Part shown: one piece after another, positions 45,129 through 55,215 of the stretch
How the letters are laid out: each line of letters opens with the position of its first letter
How positions within the stretch are numbered: the first letter of the stretch is position 1
Source of the DNA: Trematomus loennbergii
Lineage: Eukaryota; Chordata; Actinopteri; Perciformes; Nototheniidae
Reading direction: 5' to 3'
Assembly: GCA_012861695.1 (NCBI GenBank)
Contig: JAAOOA010000399.1
Span: 9,997,647 to 10,061,646, forward strand
DNA: 64,000 nucleotides
Program-made: the position numbers and the translations under genes
The notes under the pieces: generated by a model
Database searches by the model: none
What the model saw: the letters and a program-made list of their open reading frames with translations, nothing else
What the model was told of the DNA's origin: nothing

Positions 45129-48100
45129 GGAGAATAGGGTTTGTTTTCTTCTGTTTCTTTACCTATTCTCTACCAGGTAGGTCATTAAGAAAACAGAGAT
45201 AATTGGCGGATGTGACTTTGGTTCACATGCCGATGTGTCCTTGAGCAAGACACTTTACCACAAATCGCTCCCGTAGGCATGTCTACGGTATTGAAGTGTT
45301 TGTAAGTCGCTTTGGTTAAAGCGTCAGTTAAATGACATGTAATGTAATGTGGAAGAAGACACAGAAGACTCACAAATGACCATCTCTTCTCACACGGACG
45401 TTGACACAGTATTATAAGTATTGGAGAATAGGGTTTGTTTTCTTCTGTTTCTTTACCTATTCTCTACCAGGTAAGTCATTAAGAAAACCGAAAGTCCTAT
45501 GCGGATGTGACTTTGGTTCACATGCCGATGTGTCCTTGAGCAAGACACTTTACCAAAAATCGCTCCCGTAGGCATGTCTACGGTATTGAAGTGTTTGTAA
45601 GTCGCTTTGGTTAAAGCGTCAGTTAAATGACATGTAATGTAATGTGGAAGAAGACACAGAAGACTCACAAATGACCATCTCTTCTCACACGGACGTTGAC
45701 ACAGTTTTATAAGTATTGGAGAATAGGGTTTGTTTTCTTCTGTTTCTTTACCTATTCTCTACCAGGTAGGTCATTAAGAAAACAGAGATAATTGGCGGAT
45801 GTGACTCTGGGTCACATGCCGATGTGTCCTTGAGCAAGACACTTTACCACAAATCGCTCCCGTAGGCATGTCTACGGTATTGAAGTGTTTGTAAGTCGCT
45901 TTGGTTAAAGCGTCAGTTAAATGACATGTAATGTAATGTGGAAGAAGACACAGAAGACTCACAAATGACCATCTCTTCTCACACGGACGTTGACACAGTA
46001 TTATAAGTATTGGAGAATAGGGTTTGTTTTCTTCTGTTTCTTTACCTATTCTCTACCAGGTAAGTCATTAAGAAAACCGAAAGTCCTATGCGGATGTGAC
46101 TTTGGTTCACATGCCGATGTGTCCTTGAGCAAGACACTTTACCAAAAATCGCTCCCGTAGGCATGTCTACGGTATTGAAGTGTTTGTAAGTCGCTTTGGT
46201 TAAAGCGTCAGTTAAATGACATGTAATGTAATGTGGAAGAAGACACAGAAGACTCACAAATGACCATCTCTTCTCACACGGACGTTGACACAGTTTTATA
46301 AGTATTGGAGAATAGGGTTTGTTTTCTTCTGTTTCTTTACCTATTCTCTACCAGGTAGGTCATTAAGAAAACAGAGATAATTGGCGGATGTGACTCTGGG
46401 TCACATGCCGATGTGTCCTTGAGCAAGACACTTTACCACAAATCGCTCCCGTAGGCATGTCTACGGTATTGAAGTGTTTGTAAGTCGCTTTGGTTAAAGC
46501 ATCAGTTAAATGACATGTAATGTAATGTGGAAGAAGACACAGAAGACTCACAAATGACCATCTCTTCTCACACGGACGTTGACACAGTTTATAAGTATTG
46601 GAGAATAGGGTTTGTTTTCTTCTGTTTCTTTACCTATTCTCTACCAGGTAAGTCATTAAGAAAACCGAAAGTCCTATGCGGATGTGACTTTGGTTCACAT
46701 GCCGATGTGTCCTTGAGCAAACACTTTACCAAAAATCGCTCCCGTAGGCATGTCTACGGTATTGAAGTGTTTGTAAGTCGCTTTGGTTAAAGCGTCAGTT
46801 AAATGACATGTAATGTAATGTGGAAGAAGACACAGAAGACTCACAAATGACCATCTCTTCTCACACGGACGTTGACACAGTTTTATAAGTATTGGAGAAT
46901 AGGGTTTGTTTTCTTCTGTTTCTTTACCTATTCTCTACCAGGTAGGTCATTAAGAAAACAGAGATAATTGGCGGATGTGACTCTGGGTCACATGCCGATG
47001 TGTCCTTGAGCAAGACACTTTACCACAAATCGCTCCCGTAGGCATGTCTACGGTATTGAAGTGTTTGTAAGTCGCTTTGGATAAAGCGTCAGTTAAATGA
47101 CATGTAATGTAATGTGGAAGAAGACACAGAAGACTCACAAATGACCATCTCTTCTCACACGGACGTTGACACAGTTTTATAAGTATTGGAGAATAGGGTT
47201 TGTTTTCTTCTGTTTCTTTACCTATTCTCTACCAGGTAAGTCATTAAGAAAACCGAAAGTCCTATGCGGATGTGACTTTGGTTCATATGCCGATGTGTCC
47301 TTGAGCAAGACACTTTACCACAAATCGCTCCCGTAGGCATGTCTACGGTATTGAAGTGTTTGTAAGTCGCTTTGGTTAAAGCATCAGTTAAATGACATGT
47401 AATGTAATGTGGAAGAAGACACAGAAGACTCACAAATGACCATCTCTTCTCACACGGACGTTGACACAGTTTTATAAGTATTGGAGAATAGGGTTTGTTT
47501 TCTTCTGTTTCTTTACCTATTCTCTACCAGGTAGGTCATTAAGAAAACAGAGATAATTGGCGGATGTGACTCTGGGTCACATGCCGATGTGTCCTTGAGC
47601 AAGACACTTTACCACAAATCGCTCCCGTAGGCATGTCTACGGTATTGAAGTGTTTGTAAGTCGCTTTGGTTAAAGCATCAGTTAAATGACATGTAATGTA
47701 ATGTGGAAGAAGACACAGAAGACTCACAAATGACCATCTCTTCTCACACGGACGTTGACACAGTATTATAAGTATTGGAGAATAGGGTTTGTTTTCTTCT
47801 GTTTCTTTACCTATTCTCTAGCAGGTAAGTCATTAAGAAAACCGAAAGTCCTATGCGGATGTGACTTTGGTTCACATGCCGATGTGTCCTTGAGCAAGAC
47901 ACTTTACCAAAAATCGCTCCCGTAGGCATGTCTACGGTATTGAAGTGTTTGTAAGTCGCTTTGGTTAAAGCGTCAGTTAAATGACATGTAATGTAATGTG
48001 GAAGAAGACACAGAAGACTCACAAATGACCATCTCTTCTCACACGGACGTTGACACAGTTTTATAAGTATTGGAGAATAGGGTTTGTTTTCTTCTGTTTC

Positions 48101-48955
48101 TTTACCTATTCTCTAGCAGGTAAGTCATTAAGAAAACCGAAAGTCCTATGCGGATGTGACTCTGGGTCACATGCCGATGTGTCCTTGAGCAAGACACTTT
48201 ACCACAAATCGCTCCTGTAGGCATGTCTACGGTATTGAAGTGTTTGTAAGTCGCTTTGGTTAAAGCGTCAGTTAAATGACATGTAATGTAATGTGGAAGA
48301 AGACACAGAAGACTCACAAATGACCATCTCTTCTCACACGGACGTTGACACAGTTTTATAAGTATTGGAGAATAGGGTTTGTTTTCTTCTGTTTCTTTAC
48401 CTATTCTCTAGCAGGTAAGTCATTAAGAAAACCGAAAGTCCTATGCGGATGTGACTCTGGGTCACATGCCGATGTGTCCTTGAGCAAGACACTTTACCAC
48501 AAATCGCTCCTGTAGGCATGTCTACGGTATTGAAGTGTTTGTAAGTCGCTTTGGTTAAAGCGTCAGTTAAATGACATGTAATGTAATGTGGAAGAAGACA
48601 CAGAAGACTCACAAATGACCATCTCTTCTCACACGGACGTTGACACAGTTTTATAAGTATTGGAGAATAGGGTTTGTTTTCTTCTGTTTCTTTACCTATT
48701 CTCTACCAGGTAGGTCATTAAGAAAACAGAGATAATTGGCGGATGTGACTCTGGGTCACATGCCGATGTGTCCTTGAGCAAGACACTTTACCACAAATCG
48801 CTCCCGTAGGCATGTCTACGGTATTGAAGTGTTTGTAAGTCGCTTTGGTTAAAGCGTCAGTTAAATGACATGTAATGTAATGTGGAAGAAGACACAGAAG
48901 ACTCACAAATGACCATCTCTTCTCACACGGACGTTGACACAGTTTTATAAGTATT
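45129..48955 (+). repeat. Satellite array: 13 monomers of about 294 bp, A/B dimeric order
   Basis: Monomers start at GGAGAATAGGG at 45,129, 45,423, 45,718, 46,012, 46,307, 46,600, 46,894, 47,188, 47,483, 47,777, 48,072, 48,367 and 48,662. Two types alternate. Type A has AAACAGAGATAATTGGCGG and type B has AAACCGAAAGTCCTATGCGG. The order is A B A B A B A B A B B B A. The right part of each monomer is a SINE tail: TGTGTCCTTGAGCAAGACAC, the hairpin CCGTAG/CTACGG, GTCGCTTTGG and AATGACATGTAATG. A unique left part is joined to it. The 62- and 71-codon minus-strand frames in each monomer are by-products of homogeneous sequence; alternating 294/295 periods break any continuous frame. Confidence 0.97.
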
Positions 48956-49900
48956 GGAGAATACGGAAGTGTTCCCCCCTCATCGAGTGCCTGGATTTTA
49001 AAGAAATGACTTTTAAGCCCTTTTAGCTTGTGAAATTGTTTTAATTGTATTTTAAGTATTTTAAATAGTTTTTAATTTTTTGTAAAGTGTTTATGTCGAA
49101 TAATAAATTATTTTAACCTTTTAAACTTTACTAGTTTTTGCCCTTGATTGCCCAGTTGCGCTCTCCCCCCGATTTAGAAGAAACCTACATTTCTACCCCT
49201 CCCCCTCCTTTACATGAACTCCTTTAGTTCAAGTTTGTATTACAATTTCATAACAGGTATTAAAACCAGCCTATACATAATTACCTCTGACAATAAGGTT
49301 ATGTTTCTTGGTTTCTTTGTGAGTTTGTCAGCTGATATAGGAAAACACATCTGGTATGCTTTTCTATGACTTGTGGTGGAAGTGTGTATCAGTGGCCAAG
49401 GAAGAACATAAATAACTATTTGAATCAGAGGAAGTGTACGGAACAGCGAGATTTGGCATTGGTGGACATCTCTGCCCTTGTAGTTATATTTTAAAGCCCG
49501 TAGAATATAACAAGAACAGAATAGTAAATACATAAGACGAAAGGAATAAAGTATTTACAATCTGCTCCATTAGTGCGTACATCCTAAATCTGTCAGAAGA
49601 GCTTTTTGTCTAAGGTTGTCTTAAAAAAGATGGCTATATTCTTAATAGTTCCAATAAATCTTGCCTAAGTTATGGCAGAAAGTCACCATTGTTAGAGGGC
49701 AAACTAACAGTGAATCATAAAAACACATCTCCGGGATGTATTTACGTGTGAATGCATGCACATGTGCAAACAAGTGTTTGTGTGATGGTATGCGTGCAAC
49801 CACAATCAAGCTCATGTGTGCATGTGATCTGCATCTGTCTGAGTGTGTTTGATTGTGTGTAAGAGAGCGGGGAGGCGGCAGCATTTGTTAAGCAGCAGCA
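48956..49900. other. Array exit and unique DNA; possible LINE tail
   Basis: The array ends within the next GGAGAATA. From about 48,980 to 49,130 a T-rich stretch with TTGTAAAGTGTTTATG and AATAATAAATTATT resembles a degraded L2-type LINE 3' end (weak). No gene could be supported. Confidence 0.35.
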
Positions 49901-49945
49901 GGGGGGGGGGGGGGGGGGGTGGGGGTTGGGGTGGGGTGTGGGTGG
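49901..49945 (+). repeat. G19 homopolymer and G-rich tract
   Basis: Nineteen consecutive G (49,901-49,919), then TGGGGGTTGGGGTGGGG-type sequence. This gives many G-tracts of three or more within 45 bp, a strong G-quadruplex candidate and a known sequencing difficulty. Confidence 0.95.
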
Positions 49946-50108
49946 ATGGTCTTTTCCTCCTCTTCCCCTGGCAGCATGCCCAAAATCTGCAGGCCTGCGT
50001 TGTTGCTGCGCTGTGATATCGGGATGGCAAAGCCCATGATGGATTACAGTCATTGCACAGGTACCCATGCAAAACTAATGTGTATATAACAGGTGTTAAC
50101 AGCTACTG

Positions 50109-50110
<2 letters not shown>

Positions 50111-50148
<38 letters not shown>

Positions 50149-50190
50149 GTGTGTGTGTGTGTGTGTTTGTGTGTGTGGTGTGTGTGTGTG

Positions 50191-50221
<31 letters not shown>

Positions 50222-50262
50222 GTGTGTGTGTGGGTGTGGGTTTGGGTGTGTGTGTTTACGCA
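50111..50262 (+). repeat. Imperfect (GT)n array
   Basis: GT repeats broken by several GTGGTG and TTTG variants, ending in GGGTGTGGGTTTGGG-type sequence. Confidence 0.95.
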
Positions 50263-50622
50263 CATAGAGTGTTTGTGAGAATAAAATGTTGTGAACATGT
50301 GGAAGGCTGCTGAATGAGTTTGTTTGTGGAGGATAAATAAATAAAGACGTATTATTTGTAAATGTAAAGATAATAAACTATGGACAGAAGATAAATGGTA
50401 TCCAGTTGAGCATTATTATAAAGATGTTGTGTAACTGGTGCAAGTAGGAAAAACACTTGTAGCACATCATTTGGTCTTGTAAAATGTTTATATATTATTT
50501 ATGACTACTAACATGCTAGTTTACTTGTCACAGTGAAAACAGTTGTATAAGTTTGCATTATAAGAAATGTAAAATACAGTGTTTTTTGAAGTTTCTCTCA
50601 TACATACTCAACTCAAAAGTTT
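50263..50622. other. Unique AT-rich DNA, no gene seen
   Basis: No supported feature. Confidence 0.5.
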
Positions 50623-50842
50623 GGGCGGCTGTGGCTCAGTGGGGGCGGCTGTGGCTCAGTGGATAGAGTGCTGGACTTCGAATCAGGGGGTAGCAAGTTC
50701 GAGTCCCACTGCAGTCAGCAGGTCGTTGTGTCCCTGGGCAAGACACTTCACCCCAAGTTGTTCCTGTGGGGATTGTCCACAGTACTGAATGTATGTAAGT
50801 CGCTTTGGATAAAAGGGTCTAACAAATTACATGTAATGTAAT
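50623..50842 (+). mobile_element. tRNA-derived SINE with duplicated 5' end
   Basis: Same family as 25,081-25,275. Box A TGGCTCAGTGG is at 50,652-50,662 and box B GTTCGAGTCCC at 50,697-50,707. The hairpin CTGTGG/CCACAG is at 50,764-50,782, followed by GTCGCTTTGGATAAAAGGG and an ATGTAATGTAAT end. The first 18-20 bp (GGGCGGCTGTGGCTCAGT) are present twice in tandem (from 50,623 and from 50,643), which adds a second box A. It is better preserved than the 25-kb copy. Confidence 0.9.
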
Positions 50843-51082
50843 CTTAAAGGTAATGATGAATCTTAAAACTGTTATATGTAATGTTCTTATTAATAATGAC
50901 AGGGCCAACAAACTTCACTCAAATTTGCAAAATAATGTAATGTTTGCTTCAATTCCTAGAAAAGCACCTAGGTGGTTAGGAGATATTAAAAAGAGCTTTA
51001 CTTCGCCATGACTGACTTTTCTCAGAGACTTAAAGTAGTTTAATAATTCAACAGAACATATGGTAACATTTTTTCTCAGTGA

Positions 51083-51310
51083 ACCTGATCTGTGCTTTCA
51101 TCCAGAATTGACTACTGCAACAACATCCTTTATGTTGCACCATCAAGACTCCTAAATAAACTTCAGTTCATTCAGAACTCTGCTGCTCGTCTCCTCACCT
51201 AGAACCGCTCCCCTGACCACAACACCCAACGCATTCATTATAAAATCCCTCACAAAGCCGTCCATAACCAGGCCCTTCCTACCTTACCGAGCTGCGTCAT
51301 CACCACACTC
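51083..51310 (+). pseudogene. L2-like LINE reverse-transcriptase C-terminal remnant
   Basis: In one plus-strand frame from about 51,098 the sequence reads RIDYCNNILYVAPSRLLNK, then QFIQNSAARLLT, a stop, then NRSPDHNTQRIHYKIPHKAV and NQALPTLPS. The D-Y-C-N, QNSAARL and DH motifs are the familiar C-terminal block of L2/CR1-group LINE ORF2 proteins. The in-frame stop and loss of flanking sequence show it is dead. No 3' tail follows directly. This is a retrotransposon fragment, not a host gene. Confidence 0.8.
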
Positions 51311-51892
51311 CTTCCTGGGGGCGCCGCGCCTCTCACGCCAACCTCCTGGGAAATATTGGGGATCATATAAGAGCAAAGGTCAGAATGAGTGTCTGTATAT
51401 TTAGTTTAGTCTGTATATGAGTTTTCGCCATGTATGTGACTGACACCACAGAAAACTCTCCTCCTCTTATCGACCACAGCATACTGTGAGCCAAACAGGC
51501 CAACTGGCAGTCATAAAACAGTGGAAAATACAATCTTTTCAAGCCTTGTCTTGGAGTTCTTTATGTCAGATTCTGGCTGTTTGAATGTATTACACCTTGA
51601 ACTGTCTAATGCTTATCTATGAAAAGTCGATTTCTCCCGGTCTGCATTTATATGGCAATGCACAGCACAACCGCCAGTTGTGCCCTTTTAAGGATTTGCA
51701 TTTAAGTTACTGCAGTGATGGGTAGGTGAGGAGGAGTGTGGATGCCGAGCGATTTCACCAAACCTTCAAAAAAACTTAATTTCAAATGTTATAATATAAT
51801 ATATGGCAGTGTTTTGGGAGCAATAGCTGAGAGATGTGTGTTTTTGACTGAACGAGAGAAAGCTACTACAGGAAATCTATCACCATGTGAAT
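51311..51892. other. Unique DNA, no gene seen
   Basis: No supported feature between the LINE fragment and the 51.9-kb element. Confidence 0.5.
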
Positions 51893-51903
51893 ACCATAGA
51901 CTG

Positions 51904-51913
51904 TATATATAAA
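51904..51913 (+). promoter_or_regulatory. TATA box of the plus-strand spliced unit
   Basis: TATATATAAA lies inside the left inverted repeat, about 220 bp before the predicted start codon. A cAMP-response-like TGACGTCA follows at about 51,930. The transcription start is presumably around 51,935-51,945 (inference). Confidence 0.4.
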
Positions 51914-52123
51914 TGGACGTAGGGTCCGTGACGTCACCCATAGGATTCTGCAGAGTTGCCGAGAAGCCCTTAGTAGGCGGAGTCGGCCACTAACGGCTCG
52001 ACAGGACGTCTGAGTCTAACTCCCGCCTGCTCCAAATAAGGGCAAAGAGGCGGAGCCGAGGCGGGACCTGCTGCCTCCAGCTGGAAGTAACAGAGCTAGC
52101 TCAAGCTAAGAAGCTAAGCTAAC

Positions 52124-52849
52124 ATGCTCCCCATCTGCACACTGCCGTCACATTTTACGTTTCTAAGGTAAGCGGACATGAAACTATTCAGCAAAACTAT
52201 AAATAATAATCTAAGTTATTGAGTTTTTAGCATAATACTTCAGAATCTTAAAATCCCTTAACGTTTGTATGCAATGTGCTAAATGCAACACTGGAATCAA
52301 GCAAATTAATATGTTTGCATGACATTAGTTATTTATATTTTGCTATCACTTAATTATACGTTTAATACATTTAAGTAAGCTAAGGTACATGTGATGGTAG
52401 CTAGTTAGTGCTCTTACCTGTGAGGCCTCCTCCAAACAGCATTATAACCAGACTGTATCATTAAAACTATAAGTACCAGTTCTAGATCCTTGACTTTAGA
52501 CAAACAATTCAAAAGACAAAATGTATTTAAAGACCAATCTTTATTTGAAGGTGCCTCTTAACCTGAGATATTAGTTATACAGTAATAGTATTGACAATCT
52601 AAAAAAACTGAGCAACTCAACAGTCAACTTTATATTTCTTATTGTCTAAAGCATTTATTATTTTCATTTTCCCCTCTCATATTCAGTGTGGACGGATTGA
52701 GACAGCGTGGTGTCCAGAGAGCTGCAGAGACTTCAGGGAGAAACCTCCGTGTGATGGACGTCCAGTCTGTTGGTTTGGAGAGGACTGAGGGTCTTTCCTC
52801 TGCGAGGAGGACCAGGCCTGATGGAGGAGCCCATGCTGGGCATAGCTGA
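52124..52849 (+). CDS. Predicted two-exon small ORF (68 codons), unknown function
   Basis: Join 52,124-52,167 and 52,687-52,849. Exon 1 ends TTTCTAAG before donor GTAAGC. Exon 2 follows a pyrimidine-rich acceptor (TTTTCCCCTCTCATATTCAG). The joined frame starts MLPICTLPSHFTFL, crosses the junction through a split serine codon, and ends ARRTRPDGGAHAGHS at TGA 52,847-52,849. The 207-nt total is in frame. An in-frame TAA lies just upstream of the ATG, which supports this start. The exons are GC-rich and the 519-bp intron AT-rich, a contrast expected of real exons. A TATA box lies at 51,904 and AATAAA at 52,984-52,989. The predicted peptide is basic (Arg-rich) with no domain I recognise. It may be a noncoding transcript. 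The unit faces the minus-strand unit at 53,265-54,715, tail to tail. Confidence 0.45.
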
Positions 52850-52983
52850 TACCAACTGCACAGGCCTTGTCTGTCACTTTATTTGACTAAATGTGTTTAC
52901 TTATACATTTAATAGGTTTACACCTTCTGTCCATATGTGCTTTTTATTTAAAACATGTTTGATTAACTTTTGGTTCAGATTTC

Positions 52984-52989
52984 AATAAA
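52984..52989 (+). terminator. Poly(A) signal AATAAA, plus-strand unit
   Basis: AATAAA lies 135 bp after the predicted stop, followed within 30 bp by a T/GT-rich stretch (CTCCTTTTGTCC) suitable as a downstream element. Confidence 0.45.
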
Positions 52990-53076
52990 TTGAATTTGTA
53001 TTTGCACTCCTTTTGTCCATTATTCTTACTGAAAATGTTAGATTACACATTCACATCTGACTGAAGATTGGCCCCA

Positions 53077-53082
53077 TTTATT
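53077..53082 (-). terminator. Poly(A) signal AATAAA, minus-strand unit
   Basis: TTTATT on the plus strand reads AATAAA on the minus strand, about 180 bp after the predicted minus-strand stop at 53,265. It lies 87 bp from the opposing plus-strand signal, so the two 3' ends abut or slightly overlap. Confidence 0.4.
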
Positions 53083-53264
53083 TTGCGTTGCAAACTCTGC
53101 GGTACAAGGTACATGTTGTGAAGCTCATAAAGTGAGGCAAATAGAATAATCAGCTGATGGAGTGTAGATGTGGAAATAGGTGCATTCGATCAGCTGACTT
53201 CACAATAAAAGTAGTTTCTTAGTGAATGTCCTGTACTGGTCTTAAAATCTCATAACATCAGCTT

Positions 53265-54715
53265 TTAATTTTCCTCTTGGATGTTCTTCTTGACCCTCAG
53301 AGAAGGAGAAAATGTTGAGTCGTGTCTTTCAGGCATGTCCTTTCCTAACAAAAATTACAGGAAACATAAAACATATTATTGCAGAACAAGTGTGTTATTT
53401 ATGAAAGAGGTGTGCTTGTGTTTAGGGGCTGTAGATATAATTATTTTGTAATTGTAATGTTTTTTTATTTCAACAGTGAGCTACAAAGACAATCAGATTA
53501 TGAATGAACAGTATGAATTCATCAACATTGAAATATATTTTATTATCAAAATAATATTTAACTGTTATCAAAATTAGTGCAACTGTAGAAGCTTGCTCTG
53601 TTGTCTCACTGAAAGAATAACTTTTACCACGTTTTTACAGACAATATTGAGAGATAAATAGCAGTTGTCACTAATAGCTTTGCCTTCAATACCTTAAATT
53701 AGAAAGCTGACAGTCATATTGCTTGTTAAATCATGTAACCCTTTGCATGGAAAAAACCCTCAACTTCACTGATGTGTAGGTGATCTAGTATTTAGTATTG
53801 TTTAATGGAATGTATATCAGTGTATTAAAGTCAATACTTCATTTATTTAAACCAATATCTTTCTTGATTCTTTGTACAGTATGAAAAAAGAGTATTTGTA
53901 CCTGTGCTGAAGTTCACTGCTGTGAGGAGTCCAGTTCTGTCTCTCACTCTCTGGTCCAGCCTGTCTGCATCACCTGGAACTTTAAACAAACAGATATATA
54001 TGTAAAGAACCATGTGTACAAACAATATAACTTATTATCTTCTGTTGAACATGTTGGATTGTGTATTGTCCGAGTCAGGGTCCTTTTTATTTTACTGTAA
54101 CTTTGGAAGTTGTGTTACCAATGCTTACTGTTTATTTGATACCAATTTGGTAATGCAATTAATAAAAACAACAAGGTTTGGGTTCGTTCTTCAGATGACT
54201 GTGACGTTAACGTGTAAGCTCAATAATGAACTCCAGCTCAACCAACCATATTGTAATATCTAAGTAATCATCTTGAAATATGACATTAATAATTGTAATA
54301 TACACACATCTTATTGTGAGGTTGATTTCACATACACTACTTCGACGTTAGCTTGTCTACATACTTGAGCATAGCCAATTTAAATTAACCTTAGCGATGC
54401 ATACAGTTCCTACCTACATAATAAAATATCTCTCTAAGTTACAAGGATGACCTTATTTTATCAACCTCAAACAGAAGCCTTTTGTTCTACAGTACTATCT
54501 CACTTAACGCTTAACACTTGTCTATTTCGTTTTAACCTTTATATATACAGTCTATGGTTTTAAGTTAACTTGGAGGCTACGATTAGCATCGTTAGCACCG
54601 ATGTAGCTACCACTCGCTTACACGCTAACCCAAGCCTTAACATTCATTACGTAGCTGATTAAAATCATAAACACATAAATAAAGTACTCGAATTTCACTT
54701 ACCGCAAAACGGCAT
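53265..54715 (-). CDS. Predicted three-exon small ORF (54 codons), unknown function
   Basis: Minus-strand join of 54,715-54,703, 53,973-53,902 and 53,344-53,265. The donors are GTAAGT and GTACAA. The acceptors are AAAGTTCCAG and TAATTTTTGTTAG. The joined frame starts MPFCG, continues DADRLDQRVRDRTGLLTAV, then KDMPERHDSTFSPSL, and ends NIQEEN before TAA at 53,265-53,267. The 165-nt total is in frame although each exon boundary splits a codon. An earlier ATG 4 nt upstream is in another frame and stops just after the first junction. A TATA-like TTATATAT lies at 54,761-54,768 on this strand. Introns are 729 and 557 bp and AT-rich. I recognise no domain. Alternative: transcription from the right inverted-repeat TATA at about 54,540 would begin in intron 1 and give a different N-terminus. 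Confidence 0.42.
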
Positions 54716-55215
54716 TCATGCACCGTCTGTTTTAACCGCAGAGCGAGTCACAATAGTCCGATATATAAGCATGAAGAACAAACAAACACGGCCGGGGTCA
54801 AGTTGTGTTCCCTGGATGAACTGGCAGGCAGAGTCCCTGTAGCTTCACGGACGGAGCAGCTAGCAGAGAGACAAGAAGCTAACAGCAGCAGTCACTTGAC
54901 AGAGCTGTCACTCAATGTGACCACGCCCTAATTTATGCAAAAACTTTAAGACCTAATATAAATAAAAGGGTCATGTTAGAAAACAATTCACTCACAGATC
55001 ATAATCATGAAGGTGGAATCTAACTATATCATAATAATATTTATTGGATCCATGGGTAGAAACATGTTTTTTTAGGCTGTAAAATTGGGCATTTTAACAT
55101 GGGGGTCTATGGAAATTGCTCCTTTCTGCAGTCAGCGCCTATCGGCCAATATATGAACTGCAGTTTGTGGCACTTCCGTATTGGCGTCCCGGCTCTTCCC
55201 CAGAGTTTTGCCGCT

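Larger units (their letters stand above)
51893..55215. mobile_element. Repeat-associated 3.3-kb segment with two convergent spliced units
   Basis: A 21-bp inverted repeat starts at 51,893 (CCATAGACTGTATATATAAA plus a leading A) and recurs perfectly inverted at 54,538-54,558. The left arm is followed by GTGACGTCACCCATAGGATT. The right part has ATTTTAACATGGGGGTCTAT (about 55,093) and GGCACTTCCGTATTGGCGTC (about 55,169). From memory, all of these phrases belong to one dispersed short fish repeat, so this may be a longer member of that family. The limits are uncertain: the inverted repeats alone give 51,893-54,558, while the recalled right-hand phrases extend to about 55,215. No target duplication was found. 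Confidence 0.5.

Noticed and set aside
45185..48906. Repeated 62- and 71-codon minus-strand frames starting MSLLCLLPHYITCH
   Set aside because: They recur because the DNA monomers are near identical. The frame covers the SINE tail in antisense, periods of 294 and 295 bp do not keep a common frame, and there is no start or promoter context.
45129..48955. CRISPR-like array
   Set aside because: Whole-monomer tandem repeat without unique spacers, in vertebrate DNA.
52683..52877. 64-codon minus-strand frame across exon 2 of the plus-strand unit
   Set aside because: An antisense shadow: no splice or poly(A) signals fit this strand here, whereas the plus-strand frame has acceptor, stop and poly(A) signal in order.
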